Shown: positions 1-9,754 of the stretch, in pieces | Layout: each line of letters begins with the position of its first letter | Position numbering within the stretch: position 1 is the first letter of the stretch | Origin: Lysobacterales bacterium | GTDB lineage: Bacteria; Pseudomonadota; Gammaproteobacteria; Xanthomonadales; SZUA-36 | Direction of reading: 5' to 3' | Assembly: GCA_014238945.1 (NCBI GenBank) | Contig: JABAAB010000026.1 | Coordinates: 62,001-126,000 of the forward strand | DNA: 64,000 nucleotides | Position numbers and translations under genes: made by a program | Notes under the pieces: generated by a model | Told to the model about the DNA's origin: nothing | Seen by the model: only the letters and a program-made list of their open reading frames with translations | Database searches by the model: none

Positions 1-2
1 CC

Positions 3-764
3 GACCTGTTGGTCGCTGCAGACGGTGCGGCATCACCTGTGCGCAGGGCGATGGGAATCCGGCAGGATCACTGGGTCTACAATCAATGTGGTCTGGTGAC
101 GGTGGTGGCAAAACAAAGACCCAACCCCGGAGTTGCCTGGCAACGGTTTTTGCCAGGCGGTCCATTGGCATTCCTGCCGCTGGCAGACGGGCGTTCATCC
201 ATCGTCTGGACCCGCCCAACAGCGCAGGCGGAGCAACTGTTGGACATGGACAATTCGGATTTCATCACGGAATTGGACCACGCCAGCATGGGCTGGTTGG
301 GTAAAGTGGAGTCCTGCGGACCACGGGCGGTGTTCCCCCTGAGTATGCGTCTGAGTGAATGTTATGTCTCTAAACGGGTGGTATTGATGGGCGATGCGGC
401 CCACGTAGTCCACCCTCTGGCGGGGCAGGGTGTTAATTTGGGTCTGGCAGATGCTGCGGCATTGACCGAATTGCTCATACACACACGCCTGGCCGGCGGG
501 GACATCGGGGACGCCCGTTTGTTGCGGAACTATGACCGCTGGCGCCGTTCTGAATCCGAACTGATGTCCTATGGTATTCATACGCTGCGTAGCCTGTTCA
601 ATGCAGATGCCCTGACGCCATTGAGACGTATCGGTCTTGCTGCAGTCAGGCGCAGTTGGACCTTGAAGGACATGTTTTTGCAACAGGCAGCAGGGCTGGG
701 TGCAAATGCTCCCAAAATGGCCACGGGTACCGCGCTGAAAACGCTCTTGCAGGGCAATGATTGA
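3..764 (+). CDS. FAD-dependent ubiquinone-biosynthesis hydroxylase (UbiH/UbiI/VisC family), 3' part
   Basis: The gene is cut by the left window edge; the open frame runs from base 3, so the track's start at base 9 is internal. The visible C-terminal part of about 253 residues begins in the flavin-binding DG motif (AADGAAS). Near residue 127 it carries the second FAD signature, GDAAHVVHPLAGQGVNLGL, typical of the aromatic-ring hydroxylases that add oxygen to ubiquinone intermediates. UbiH, UbiF and UbiI share these motifs, so the exact hydroxylation step cannot be assigned without the N-terminus. The protein is expected to be peripheral to the inner membrane, in the Ubi complex. About 115 bases separate it from cysK on the same strand. 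Confidence 0.85.
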   Translation, partial: DLLVAADGAASPVRRAMGIRQDHWVYNQCGLVTVVAKQRPNPGVAWQRFLPGGPLAFLPLADGRSSIVWTRPTAQAEQLLDMDNSDFITELDHASMGWLGKVESCGPRAVFPLSMRLSECYVSKRVVLMGDAAHVVHPLAGQGVNLGLADAAALTELLIHTRLAGGDIGDARLLRNYDRWRRSESELMSYGIHTLRSLFNADALTPLRRIGLAAVRRSWTLKDMFLQQAAGLGANAPKMATGTALKTLLQGND

Positions 765-879
765 CCCCCCCTTGTATTCAGCGCTGATATTTGTTCTATT
801 ATTTGCTCAACAGTGCCCGTCATTTACCATCCGGTAGATCAAGGGAGAGTAGTAATCATCACTTAAAAAGGACGCAAAC

Positions 880-1836
880 GTGATCTATAACAACATTCTG
901 GATACCATCGGCAATACCCCAACAGTTCGTGTTGGCAAGCTGGCACCTGAAGGTATTGATATGTACGTTAAAGTCGAGGCCTTCAATCCCATGGGTTCGG
1001 TCAAGGACCGACTGGCCATTGGCATCATCGAGGATGCCGAGCGCAGAGGAAACCTGAGTCCGGGTCAGACGGTGGTCGAGGCGACCTCGGGCAATACAGG
1101 CATTGCACTGGCCATGGTGTGCGCGGTCAAAGGCTATCCTTTTGTTTCTGTGATGGCTGATTCGTTTTCGATAGAACGACGCAAATTGATGCGTGCACTG
1201 GGCGCCAAACTGGTATTGACGCCAGCGGCAGAACGCGGAACAGGAATGGTACGGGTGGCCGAAGCGCTGGCCAATAAAAACGGCTGGTTCCTGACCGAAC
1301 AGTTTGATAACCCGGCCAATCCGGACTACCACCGTAACACCACCGGGCCGGAAATAATCCGTGATTTTGCCGGCCGGCGGCTGGATTATTATGTCTCCGG
1401 TTATGGTACAGGTGGCACCATCAGCGGTGCAGGTGAAATCATCAGGCTGGCCCGTCCGGATGTAAAGATCATAGCAACAGAACCGGAAGCTGCCGCGTTG
1501 CTGGGCGGCAAGGAGTGGGCCCCACACAAGATCCAGGGCTGGACGCCGGACTTTATCCCCTCGGTACTCGATCGCGAGGTCATGGATGAAGTGATAACAG
1601 TGACCGATGACGAGGCCATCGCCACGGCCAGGGATCTGGCCATGAAGGAAGGTATTTTCTGTGGGATTTCCTCAGGAGGAACCTTTGCAGCTGCATTGAA
1701 AGTTGCGGCGCGTGCTGATGCCGGTACTGCCATCCTGGCCATGCTGCCCGATACCGGGGAGCGCTATCTTTCAACCCCCTTGTTCGAGGGTGTCAAAGAA
1801 GGATCAGATGACGAGTTACTCGAAGGACTGGAGTAG
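880..1836 (+). CDS. cysK: Cysteine synthase A (O-acetylserine sulfhydrylase)
   Basis: This PLP enzyme makes L-cysteine from O-acetylserine and sulfide in the cytoplasm. The 318-residue product has the PLP lysine in GSVKDR (K42), the substrate loop TSGNTGI and the phosphate-binding loop GTGGT. The segment HKIQGWTPDFIPSVLD matches the CysK rather than the CysM pattern. The start is GTG, preceded by AAGGA at good spacing. The gene converges with oxyR across only about 40 bases. A neighbouring oxyR is of interest because cysteine supply and peroxide defence are linked, but joint control is not shown. CysM is the alternative and is less likely. Confidence 0.9.
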   Translation: MIYNNILDTIGNTPTVRVGKLAPEGIDMYVKVEAFNPMGSVKDRLAIGIIEDAERRGNLSPGQTVVEATSGNTGIALAMVCAVKGYPFVSVMADSFSIERRKLMRALGAKLVLTPAAERGTGMVRVAEALANKNGWFLTEQFDNPANPDYHRNTTGPEIIRDFAGRRLDYYVSGYGTGGTISGAGEIIRLARPDVKIIATEPEAAALLGGKEWAPHKIQGWTPDFIPSVLDREVMDEVITVTDDEAIATARDLAMKEGIFCGISSGGTFAAALKVAARADAGTAILAMLPDTGERYLSTPLFEGVKEGSDDELLEGLE

Positions 1837-1876
1837 CCGGACACCATTTTTCGCGTAACGCGTTGCGTTTTTATTG

Positions 1877-2779
1877 TCAGGGCTCGAGCAGCAGGGCCGG
1901 GTCCGGTATCAGGCTGCTTGCCAGTTTACGCAGAAAACGGCACAACGGTGAGCTGTTCCGCCATACCAGGGCAATGGTGCGATTTGGGGCCGGTGATTCA
2001 AATCGGCGCAATGCAATATTACCTGTTGTAGGTACGGGTGGCTTGACCGACAACACAGGCATCAGTGTGACGCCTGTGTTGGCCGCGACCATTTGCCTCA
2101 GGGTTTCCATGCTGGTGGCGTGGAAGTCAAGACGCTCATGTGAGCCGGCCAATTCACAAACTGCCAGGGCGTGCTGACGCAGACAATGACCTTCCTCCAG
2201 CAATAACAATTCTTCTCCCTCGAGATCGGCCAGCGAGATGGCATCCTTGTCCGTCAAAGGATGCGATGACGGCATGGCCATCATGAAGGGCTCCTCGAAC
2301 AGGATTTCCATGTCCAAACCATGTTCATCTACCGGCAGGGCCAGCAGACCTGCGTCCAGCCGGCCCTGGTCCAGCATGGTGAGAATGTCCTCGGTCTTTT
2401 CCTCGGCAAGTTGTAAACCAAGGTCGGGGTAACGATCGCGAATCACCGGTATGACATGAGGCAACAGGTAGGGTGCCAGGGTTGGAAAAATACCCAGTTT
2501 CAGAGTGCCGGTAGCCGGGTTTTTGCTGCGTCTGGCAGCGGTCTTGAGTTGTTCTATATCCCTGAGCACATGACGTGCACGGTGGGCGATATCCTCACCC
2601 ACGGGGGTCAGCATGACCTTGCGTGGCGCACGTTCAACCAGAGAGACCCCGAGTTCCTCCTCGAGTTTGCGTATCTGGGTACTGAGTGTGGGCTGACTGA
2701 CAAAACAGGCGTCTGCCGCCTTGCTGAAATGTTTCAGTTCCGCCAGTTTTGTGAAATAGCCAAGCGCACGAAGATTCAT
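1877..2779 (-). CDS. oxyR: Hydrogen peroxide-responsive LysR regulator OxyR
   Basis: This LysR-type activator senses hydrogen peroxide through a reversible disulfide. The 300-residue protein has an N-terminal winged helix-turn-helix (about residues 1-60) and a substrate-binding-like regulatory domain. The redox cysteines fall at residues 199 and 208 in GHCLRQHALAVC, the same numbers as in E. coli OxyR, which makes the call firm. A perfect 15-base OxyR recognition sequence lies 10 bases upstream of the start codon (separate entry), so the gene is probably autoregulated. It is transcribed away from the SRPBCC gene and towards cysK. Confidence 0.95.
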   Translation of the reverse strand: MNLRALGYFTKLAELKHFSKAADACFVSQPTLSTQIRKLEEELGVSLVERAPRKVMLTPVGEDIAHRARHVLRDIEQLKTAARRSKNPATGTLKLGIFPTLAPYLLPHVIPVIRDRYPDLGLQLAEEKTEDILTMLDQGRLDAGLLALPVDEHGLDMEILFEEPFMMAMPSSHPLTDKDAISLADLEGEELLLLEEGHCLRQHALAVCELAGSHERLDFHATSMETLRQMVAANTGVTLMPVLSVKPPVPTTGNIALRRFESPAPNRTIALVWRNSSPLCRFLRKLASSLIPDPALLLEP

Positions 2780-2788
2780 TTGACTAGT

Positions 2789-2803
2789 ATAGTTTATAAC
2801 TAT
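2789..2803. promoter_or_regulatory. OxyR binding half-operator upstream of oxyR
   Basis: The sequence ATAGTTTATAACTAT is a perfect inverted repeat (6-3-6). It matches every fixed position of the established OxyR motif ATAGnTnnnAnCTAT. It overlaps a TATACT -10-like hexamer on the minus strand just before the oxyR start, as expected for negative autoregulation. The full OxyR tetramer site has two such motifs seven bases apart. The adjoining candidate at 2811-2825 keeps only a few consensus bases, so the second half is degenerate. Confidence 0.8.
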
Positions 2804-2893
2804 GTAAAACCGTTAACTGATATAAAGTAAGTATGAACAAAGGGATTGTAGATTTCGGTCGTTTGTTAAAGATTTACCTATACTCAACAATAG

Positions 2894-3574
2894 ATGGATC
2901 CCGAAACCACATATCACCACGGAAATAAGCGTGCATCATGGACGCGGATATACTGCGTTTTTCCTGTCATGGTGGCTCTCTTTTCATTGTCGGTACTGGC
3001 TGCCGGCCCGACGGACCAAGAATTACAGCTTCTGACCGATGGTGAAATCCTGTTGCAGACCATTCATGAGGACAAAACGGGTGGCGCGGCCCGGGTTACC
3101 GCTTTGTTCCACGCCGATACCGATACCATCTGGGAAATCCTGGGTTACTGCAAATACAAGTTTGTGTACCTGCGTGGTCTGAAGCAGTGCGATTTGCTGG
3201 GGTCGGGTCGATTTCGAAATACCTGGCATCACCAACTGCGCAACAGTTGGTATGCACCCACATTGGATTTTGGCTTTGAGGCCAGCAGGACCGACTGTTG
3301 TTTCGGGGAATTTAGTCTCACCGGTGGTGAACTCAAGGTGCTGGAGGGTCACTGGCAACTGGTCATACAACCGAATTCTGAGGATGTAATTGTCATACAT
3401 GAAATCAGGGTAAAACCCCGCTTTCCGGTCCCAAGATGGCTGCTACGCCGAAGTCTGGGAAAATACCTGCCCGACATGCTGGCCTGTATGCGTGGCCTGG
3501 CCAAAGCCTCCGGTGATGGTCTGAGGCTTGAGGCTGACCTCGCGCGATGTCCCGGAGAAACTCCGGCAGACTGA
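2894..3574 (+). CDS. Exported SRPBCC (START-like) fold protein
   Basis: The 226-residue protein has a basic N-terminus followed by a hydrophobic segment ending in SLSVLAAG (about residues 20-37), which reads as a signal peptide or anchor. The rest (about residues 45-215) resembles the SRPBCC/polyketide-cyclase fold, a hydrophobic-ligand-binding sandwich; the ligand is unknown. A second ATG at codon 26 would give a shorter signal. The gene is divergent from oxyR, and the OxyR site lies about 90 bases upstream of its start, so peroxide control is possible but unproven. A GC-rich hairpin without a T-tract follows at 3583-3598. Confidence 0.6.
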   Translation: MDPETTYHHGNKRASWTRIYCVFPVMVALFSLSVLAAGPTDQELQLLTDGEILLQTIHEDKTGGAARVTALFHADTDTIWEILGYCKYKFVYLRGLKQCDLLGSGRFRNTWHHQLRNSWYAPTLDFGFEASRTDCCFGEFSLTGGELKVLEGHWQLVIQPNSEDVIVIHEIRVKPRFPVPRWLLRRSLGKYLPDMLACMRGLAKASGDGLRLEADLARCPGETPAD

Positions 3575-3677
3575 GCTTGTGCGGGTGAAACTTCACCCTG
3601 CTTCAATTAATGCAACTATTGTTGTATGGATTGGCTTAAGATAGCGCATTCAGATTAAAACAGGCAGCAGTTCACCC

Positions 3678-4685
3678 ATGAGCAAGCGTACCGTCCTGAC
3701 CGGAATTACCACCTCCGGCAGTCCCCATCTTGGCAACTACGTCGGTGCCATTAAGCCCTGTGTGCAGGCCAGCCACAGCATGGATGTCCGGTCCTGTTAT
3801 TTCCTTGCCGACTACCATGCCCTGATCAAGTGCCGTGATCCTGAGCGGGTACACCAGTCAACACTGGAAATTGCCGCCACCTGGCTGGCGCTCGGTCTGG
3901 ATACCGACCGGGCCATCTTCTATCGCCAGTCGGATATACCCGAAATTACGGAATTGACCTGGCTGTTGACCTGTGTCACCGCCAAGGGATTGATGAACCG
4001 TGCGCACGCCTACAAGGCAGCAGTACAGGAAAATATTGAAGCGGATGAGGACCCGGATTTTGGTATCGCCATGGGTTTGTTCAGTTATCCAATCCTGATG
4101 GCCGCTGATATCCTGATGTTCAATGCCCACGATGTACCGGTGGGCAAGGACCAGGTCCAGCACCTAGAAATGGCGCGCGTCATAGGCCAGCGTTTCAACC
4201 ATCATTTTGGAGAGTTGTTTGTGCTGCCTGAAGCAATAATCGACGAAAATGTCGCATTATTACCGGGCCAGGATGGTCGCAAGATGTCCAAGAGCTACAA
4301 CAACACCATTCCGCTGTGGCTGCCCGAAAAGAAACTGCGCAAGGCCATCATGAAGATTGTCACCAATTCGCTGGAGCCAGGAGAACCCAAGCAGACTGCA
4401 GACTCGGCCTTGTATTCCATTTACTCGGCCTTTGCCAACGATCAACAACGGGGTGAAATGAAGCAGGCTTTTGCCGATGGAATTGCCTGGGGGGCAGCCA
4501 AGCAGCAATGTTTTGAGTTGATCAATTTGGAACTGGCAACTGCAAGGTCGCACTATGAGGCGTTAATGGCAGAGCCTGAAAGAATCGAACAGCAGCTGCG
4601 TGCAGGTGCCCGCAAGGCCCGTGAAATTGCAACCCCCTTCCTTGCACAATTGCGTGAAGCAGTCGGAATCCGTTCTCTGGGTTAA
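3678..4685 (+). CDS. trpS: Tryptophanyl-tRNA synthetase
   Basis: This class I aminoacyl-tRNA synthetase charges tRNA-Trp. The 335-residue protein shows the HIGH-type motif in SGSPHLGNY near the N-terminus and the KMSKS loop as [10 protein letters not shown] (about residues 200-209), both within a Rossmann fold. The length is normal for bacterial TrpS. The start ATG opens with [10 protein letters not shown], typical of the family. The gene is followed within about 70 bases by mscS on the same strand. No leader peptide rich in Trp codons was seen upstream. Confidence 0.97.
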   Translation: MSKRTVLTGITTSGSPHLGNYVGAIKPCVQASHSMDVRSCYFLADYHALIKCRDPERVHQSTLEIAATWLALGLDTDRAIFYRQSDIPEITELTWLLTCVTAKGLMNRAHAYKAAVQENIEADEDPDFGIAMGLFSYPILMAADILMFNAHDVPVGKDQVQHLEMARVIGQRFNHHFGELFVLPEAIIDENVALLPGQDGRKMSKSYNNTIPLWLPEKKLRKAIMKIVTNSLEPGEPKQTADSALYSIYSAFANDQQRGEMKQAFADGIAWGAAKQQCFELINLELATARSHYEALMAEPERIEQQLRAGARKAREIATPFLAQLREAVGIRSLG

Positions 4686-4753
4686 CGGCGCATACTGGCA
4701 GCGTGTGCCCATCATGGATATGATGAAGAGGAATCATAGTTCAGGTGTGGGTG

Positions 4754-5914
4754 ATGCAGAAAACTGAAACAGAAAATTCAACCGCCACAACGACAACATT
4801 TCAAACTGATCTGGATGTGTCCAGCTACATGCCGGACTGGTTTGTTCCCATTTATGAGTTTCTTGCACCGTATCCCGGTTTACTGACCCTGTTATTAATC
4901 GGGTTTTCCTATGCCCTCGGCAAGGTATTGAAAATGGTTATCACCCGCAGCCTGACTGAGGTCACATCCAGGACCAGTTCTGATGCCGACGACAAGCTGG
5001 TGGTACACCTGACCCGGCCACTGGTGTTGACCACGGTAACGCTCGCAATGATGCTTGCAGTGGGTGCCTACAATCTGCCACCGGGTCTCAGGAAGGCAAC
5101 CCTTTCCGTGTTGGCGACCATCCTGTTGTTCTCATGGCTCAAAGCCGGTTTACGGACAGCGCGTATCGTGCTGGAACTGATCGCGAGTAACCGTCATCGT
5201 ATTGAAATCGTGCAGGAACGAACCATTCCGCTGTTCGATATGAGCATCAAGATGCTGCTGGTGGGTGCCGCCGCCTATTTCCTGTTGTTGATTTGGGGGA
5301 TTGATCCGACCGCCTGGCTGGCCTCTGCCGGTGTGATTGGTATCGCAGTCGGTTTTGCGGCTCGCGATTCACTGGCCAACCTGTTTTCAGGGATATTTAT
5401 CGTGGCCGATGCACCGTATAAAATTGGTGATTATATTGTCCTGGATACCGGGGAACGGGGAGAGGTGACCAGTCTTGGGATGCGCTCCACCCGTCTGCTG
5501 ACACGCGATGACGTCGAGGTCACCATACCCAATGCAGTCATTGCCAACGCCAAGATCGTCAACGAAAGTGGCGGTCCATGGGAAAAGGAACGTATTCGCG
5601 TACCTGTTGGCGTGGCCTACGGCAGTGACGTTGACGAAGTTTGCAACACCCTGGGTGAGGTCGCAACTAGCCACAAAGAAGTGGTCAAACACCCGGCACC
5701 CCGTGTCAGGATGCGCAAACTCGGTGAAAGCTCGCTCGATTTCGAATTGCTATGCTGGATCGACCATCCCCAGTTACGCGGCCGCATTCGTCATGAGTTG
5801 CTCAAGAGCATCTACAAGATCTTTAACCAGAAAGGAATTGAGATACCGTTCCCGCAGACGGATGTGCGGGTGCGGAGTTTACCGAATGGAACAGCGGGCG
5901 ATTCCGAAGACTAG
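4754..5914 (+). CDS. MscS-family small-conductance mechanosensitive channel
   Basis: This inner-membrane channel releases solutes on hypo-osmotic shock. From the ATG at 4754 the product has 386 residues. Several hydrophobic segments precede the pore helix region [20 protein letters not shown] (about residues 195-215). A beta domain ([18 protein letters not shown]) and the alpha/beta C-terminal domain follow. It is longer than E. coli MscS (286 residues) because of extra N-terminal membrane segments. An in-frame GTG nine bases earlier is the alternative start. The stop codon overlaps the end of the convergent proS by four bases. Confidence 0.9.
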   Translation: MQKTETENSTATTTTFQTDLDVSSYMPDWFVPIYEFLAPYPGLLTLLLIGFSYALGKVLKMVITRSLTEVTSRTSSDADDKLVVHLTRPLVLTTVTLAMMLAVGAYNLPPGLRKATLSVLATILLFSWLKAGLRTARIVLELIASNRHRIEIVQERTIPLFDMSIKMLLVGAAAYFLLLIWGIDPTAWLASAGVIGIAVGFAARDSLANLFSGIFIVADAPYKIGDYIVLDTGERGEVTSLGMRSTRLLTRDDVEVTIPNAVIANAKIVNESGGPWEKERIRVPVGVAYGSDVDEVCNTLGEVATSHKEVVKHPAPRVRMRKLGESSLDFELLCWIDHPQLRGRIRHELLKSIYKIFNQKGIEIPFPQTDVRVRSLPNGTAGDSED

Positions 5915-7632
5915 TTGCTGCCCAGTTTTTCCAGGATGGCAGCCAGTGCCCCCTCCACGGGAATATCCGTGTTTTCCTGATCCTTGCGTTGACGGTATTC
6001 CAGTAGGCCTTTGTCCAGGCCGCGCTCCCCGATGACTACCCGGTGCGGAATGCCGATCAGTTCGATGTCGTTGAACATGACACCCGGACGCAGGTTGCGG
6101 TCGTCGTAAAATACTTCGATACCCGCCTCAACGAGTTCTGCGTACAGTGCATCGGCTACTTCGCGTACCCGATGGGACCTCTTTGCGTTCATGGGTAACA
6201 GGGCCAGGGTAAATGGAGCGATCGAATCCGGCCAGCAAATACCCCGATCATCGTGGTTCTGTTCGATGGCTGCTGCCACGATTCGCGAGATACCGATGCC
6301 GTAACAACCCATGGGCATCACGTGTGATTTGCCGTCTTCACCGAGCACCACGGCATGCATGGCCTCCGAATACGCTGTGCCCAACTGGAAAATGTGCCCG
6401 ACCTCAATACCCCGTGCCATACACAGCGTACCCTCGCCATCCGGACTGGGATCCCCGTCCACGGCATTTCTCAGGTCGGCCGTTGCAGCAGGTTCGAGGT
6501 CACGGCCCCAGTTGATACCAAAATAGTGTTTGTTCTCGATATTGGCACCGGCCGCGAAATCCGACATCACGGCTACCTCCTGGTCCGCGATGATGGGCAG
6601 GGACATACCGACAGGTCCCAGTGAACCCGGTCCTGCGCCGATAACCCGGCGGATGTCTTCATCACTGGCAAATTCCAGCGGGCTGGCAACGGGTTCCAGT
6701 TTTTCAGCCTTCAGCGTGTTGAGTGTGCGGTCACCACGTATCAGCAGGGCAATGAATTCGTGACCGCTGTCTTCGGAGGCCCGAATAACCAGCGTCTTGA
6801 TGGTTTTTTCAATGGCCACGCCATGTCGGTTGACCAACTCGTCAATGGTATGCGCATCGGGGGTATCCACTGTACTCAGGTCTTGTGTGGGTGCCGCCAG
6901 CGTGTTTTGCGGTGGAGCCACCGCGGCCAATTCAATGTTCGAGGCGTAGCCGGACTGATCTGAAAATGCAATCAGGTCCTCACCGGTATCGGCCAAAGCG
7001 TGAAACTCATGGGACTTGTTTCCACCGATGGCTCCGGAGTCGGCCTCGACCGGTCGAAAGCGCAGACCGGTGCGGGTAAAAATACGGGAATAGACCTCGT
7101 ACATTTCCCAGTAGGTTTGGTCCAGGCTGTCGTGATCGACATGGAAGGAATAGGCGTCCTTCATCAGGAATTCACGGGTACGCATGACACCAAAACGTGG
7201 TCTGATCTCGTCGCGAAATTTTGTCTGGATCTGGTAGAAAGTGACCGGTAACTGCTTGTAGCTGCGTAATTCGTTGCGGACAAAATCGGCTATGACTTCC
7301 TCGTGTGTGGGCCCAAAGCAATATTCACGCCCGGCGCGGTCCTGCATTTTCAGCAATTGTGCCCCAAATTTTTCCCAACGCCCCGATTCCTTCCACAACT
7401 CGGCCGGTTGCACCGCCGGCATCAGTATTTCCAGGTATCCGGCACGATCCATTTCATTCCTGACAATGTTTTCGACCTTGTGCAATACACGCAGACCCAG
7501 TGGCGCCCAGGTATAGATCCCTGATGTAAGTTTGCGGATCATGCCACAGCGAAGCATCAACTGGTGGCTGACAATCTCGGCTTCGGCGGGTGTTTCCCGG
7601 GTCGTGAATAAATGGAACGCGCTCGCTTTCAT
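5911..7632 (-). CDS. proS: Prolyl-tRNA synthetase
   Basis: This class II synthetase charges tRNA-Pro. The 573-residue length and the segment order fit the bacterial form with an editing insertion: class II motif 1 region near residues 30-70, motif 2 around [21 protein letters not shown], the YbaK-like editing insert in the middle (about residues 240-390), then motif 3 ([14 protein letters not shown]) and the anticodon-binding domain. It starts [19 protein letters not shown], a typical ProS N-terminus. About 160 bases separate it from the downstream end of the DUF4124 gene on the same strand. A palindrome with promoter-like bases lies in that gap. Confidence 0.97.
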   Translation of the reverse strand: MKASAFHLFTTRETPAEAEIVSHQLMLRCGMIRKLTSGIYTWAPLGLRVLHKVENIVRNEMDRAGYLEILMPAVQPAELWKESGRWEKFGAQLLKMQDRAGREYCFGPTHEEVIADFVRNELRSYKQLPVTFYQIQTKFRDEIRPRFGVMRTREFLMKDAYSFHVDHDSLDQTYWEMYEVYSRIFTRTGLRFRPVEADSGAIGGNKSHEFHALADTGEDLIAFSDQSGYASNIELAAVAPPQNTLAAPTQDLSTVDTPDAHTIDELVNRHGVAIEKTIKTLVIRASEDSGHEFIALLIRGDRTLNTLKAEKLEPVASPLEFASDEDIRRVIGAGPGSLGPVGMSLPIIADQEVAVMSDFAAGANIENKHYFGINWGRDLEPAATADLRNAVDGDPSPDGEGTLCMARGIEVGHIFQLGTAYSEAMHAVVLGEDGKSHVMPMGCYGIGISRIVAAAIEQNHDDRGICWPDSIAPFTLALLPMNAKRSHRVREVADALYAELVEAGIEVFYDDRNLRPGVMFNDIELIGIPHRVVIGERGLDKGLLEYRQRKDQENTDIPVEGALAAILEKLGSN

Positions 7633-7738
7633 TTCTTGGTCCGTTTACCTGTGTTACGGGTTACGATTTGGGTTGCTGCGCCATCAAGGCGGAGTCCATT
7701 TCCCAACCGTCCACCCACGGCTGAAGGGCGACATTTTA

Positions 7739-7753
7739 TCCTGCATTGCAGGA
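7739..7753. promoter_or_regulatory. Perfect 7-1-7 palindrome upstream of proS
   Basis: TCCTGCATTGCAGGA is a perfect inverted repeat around one base, about 107 bases before the proS start. On the minus strand it sits between TTGACA (7763-7768) and TAAAAT (7733-7738). Those two elements are 24 bases apart, too far for a normal promoter unless a different -35 is used. It could be an operator or part of a leader hairpin; no known regulator motif is recognised. Confidence 0.3.
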
Positions 7754-7795
7754 CAGCACACCTGTCAATTTACAAAGGGGAAGAGGGTTTGGGGC

Positions 7796-8275
7796 TTAGT
7801 TACATTTGCGCGCTATGTAGTCTTTTGCTTCACCCAGCGCTTCCAGGCGCTTGTTGTCATCCAGTCGGCTCACGGAACCATCCTCATTGGTGACCATTAC
7901 CCGTGTGGAGGGCTCGAGGCGGGCCACGATCTCCCGTCTCTGCTGACAGCCTGCTTCAATCGCCTGTCTTTGTGCCGTGTGTTCCTTGCGCTTCATGGCC
8001 CGTTCATCGCGTGCCTGCTGCGCATAGGACTTTTCTGCTGTCTGGTCATCGGCCTGGACCGAGGGTTCTTCATCGGCGGCTGCCGGAGCACCGCTCTTCG
8101 GCGCAGATCGAATGTTGACGGTTTGAGCGTCCGTCTCTTTGGGGGGGAGACTCGTGTAATGGACCACACCGTTTTCATCAACCCAACGGTAGACTTCACC
8201 AACCGCTTGATTATTCAATGCGAACAAAGCAGTTGAAACGCAAAAAACGATGGTCAAACCTTTTCCTACTGACAT
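7796..8275 (-). CDS. DUF4124 domain-containing exported protein
   Basis: The 159-residue protein starts with a signal peptide (MSVGKGLTIVFCVSTALFAL...). The DUF4124 motif VYRWVDENGVVHYTSLPP follows at about residues 28-45. The remainder is charged and probably helical. DUF4124 proteins are common in the gammaproteobacterial periplasm and their role is unknown. It is read in the same direction as proS but has its own upstream space, divergent from pssA. The call for the domain is firm; no function can be given. Confidence 0.8.
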   Translation of the reverse strand: MSVGKGLTIVFCVSTALFALNNQAVGEVYRWVDENGVVHYTSLPPKETDAQTVNIRSAPKSGAPAAADEEPSVQADDQTAEKSYAQQARDERAMKRKEHTAQRQAIEAGCQQRREIVARLEPSTRVMVTNEDGSVSRLDDNKRLEALGEAKDYIARKCN

Positions 8276-8448
8276 CTTCGCTTCCTTTTCCGAAGAAACT
8301 ATGTGGGTTTATATCACAGGTCGGGCGGTCCACCCAATAATCCGGCAAAAATCGGAATGTCAAACCTCCACCGAACTTGCATCATGCGCTTGAAGGAGCA
8401 CTGGCTTCGCATGGTATCATCCGCTTGACGCACTGGACCGGGAATCGG

Positions 8449-9288
8449 ATGAATTCAGACAGATCAATGAGAAGACGCGGGGTATTTCTGCTGCCCAACC
8501 TGCTGACTTCGGCCGCCCTGTTTGCAGGCTTTTATTCAATAATTTCAGGCATCAATGGCAAATTCGAAGCCGCCGCAATTGCCATTATCGTTGCAGGTGC
8601 GCTTGATGGCCTGGATGGACGTGTGGCCCGCCTGACCAATACCCAAAGTGATTTTGGTGAACAGTACGACAGTCTTGCAGACCTGGTGTCGTTTGGTCTG
8701 GCGCCGGCCTTGCTGGCTTTCAATTGGTCCTTGTCCAGCCTCCGGGAAATCAGTGTATTTACCGGCAAATTGGGCTGGTTGGCGGCGTTTCTGTTCGTGG
8801 CTTGTGCCGCCTTGCGCCTGGCACGGTTCAATACCCAGGCCGCCAGCGCAGACAAACGCTATTTCCAGGGTCTTGCCAGTCCCGCAGCGGCAGGTACCCT
8901 GGTATTCACCATCTGGTTTTTTATTGACAACGGTATTGCCGGAGATACCGTGCGCTGGCTGATTTTTCTGGAAATCACGGTGCTTGGCATATTGATGTTC
9001 TCCCGTATACGTTATTTCAGTTTCAAGGTCGCCCCCCACAGCGACAAGGTTCCCGCAGTGTGGCTGTTGCTGGCCGTCCTGCTGATCGTGCTGTTTGCGC
9101 TGGATCCGCCCATTGTGGGGGTGATTTTTGGCATCGGCTACGTGGTATCCGGTCTGTTGATTACGATCGCGGGAAGACGGGACTGGAAACTGAAGCGGGG
9201 ACGGCGTCCAGGGAAATCGGGCAGGACAGAATCCCTGATAGAACCCCGGCCCGGGACTCCGGAAAACCCGGACGAATCTGATGATTGA
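8449..9288 (+). CDS. pssA: CDP-diacylglycerol-serine O-phosphatidyltransferase
   Basis: This membrane enzyme joins serine to CDP-diacylglycerol to make phosphatidylserine, the precursor of phosphatidylethanolamine. The product has the CDP-alcohol phosphatidyltransferase signature, seen here as DGLDGRVAR followed by GEQYDSLAD, and about seven hydrophobic segments. The start at 8449 (MNSDRSMRRRGVFLLPNLL) is preferred over the track's 8377 because family members begin shortly before the LPNLLT helix. An ATG at 8467 is also possible. The length of 279 residues fits the type II (integral membrane) PssA. The stop overlaps the holD start by eight bases. Confidence 0.9.
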   Translation: MNSDRSMRRRGVFLLPNLLTSAALFAGFYSIISGINGKFEAAAIAIIVAGALDGLDGRVARLTNTQSDFGEQYDSLADLVSFGLAPALLAFNWSLSSLREISVFTGKLGWLAAFLFVACAALRLARFNTQAASADKRYFQGLASPAAAGTLVFTIWFFIDNGIAGDTVRWLIFLEITVLGILMFSRIRYFSFKVAPHSDKVPAVWLLLAVLLIVLFALDPPIVGVIFGIGYVVSGLLITIAGRRDWKLKRGRRPGKSGRTESLIEPRPGTPENPDESDD

Positions 9289-9754
9289 TACCCGCCAGCA
9301 GTCCTACCTGGACGCTATGGGGATTGATGTATGGACCCTGCGTGATTCCGCCCCGGAAACATTACCGGTAGCGGAGAAAGTCTCGGCACCTCGTTTGAAA
9401 CTCGGTCCGGGCAAAGGCGGCACCCTGCTGATATGTGCCGGAGCCGATGAATCTGCCGGCAAACTGGCCAACGATATCAGCCGCCTGTTGGGCAGTGTCC
9501 CGGTGTGGGCGTGGCCACACAGCAGTGAGTCAGGACCATTGCTGGAAGATGCGGTCTGTGAGCGTCTGTTCACCACGGTCGCAATATTTGGTCACGACCT
9601 GGCCAGTCGTTTCTTTGGTACTGAACCACCGGTCAGCCTGAATACATCAAGGGTGGTCTTGCTGCCTGGTCTCAGCAAGCTTGAAAACAGCCCCGATGCC
9701 CGTAAGTCGCTGTGGTTGACAATGTGCAGGTCCGGCATGGTAGCGTCAAATTGA
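9281..9754 (+). CDS. holD: DNA polymerase III psi subunit
   Basis: Psi links the clamp loader to chi and, through chi, to SSB. The 157-residue protein keeps the N-terminal pattern YLDAMGIDVWTLRD, comparable to E. coli HolD LQQLGITQWSLRR. Its C-terminal LPGLSKLENSPDARKSLW parallels the HolD pattern of proline, leucine and arginine before ALW. As in E. coli the gene directly precedes and overlaps rimI. Psi diverges fast and is often annotated as hypothetical, so the call rests on the two end motifs plus synteny. The chi gene holC lies 4 kb away on the other strand. Confidence 0.75.
   Translation: MIDTRQQSYLDAMGIDVWTLRDSAPETLPVAEKVSAPRLKLGPGKGGTLLICAGADESAGKLANDISRLLGSVPVWAWPHSSESGPLLEDAVCERLFTTVAIFGHDLASRFFGTEPPVSLNTSRVVLLPGLSKLENSPDARKSLWLTMCRSGMVASN

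Noticed and set aside
859-1527. 222-codon minus-strand ORF
   Set aside because: It is antisense to cysK, whose catalytic motifs fix the plus frame; the translation shows no family pattern.
1840-1880. Bidirectional terminator between cysK and oxyR
   Set aside because: The CGCGTAACGCGTTGCG segment is nearly self-complementary but leaves no loop, so a stable hairpin is doubtful.
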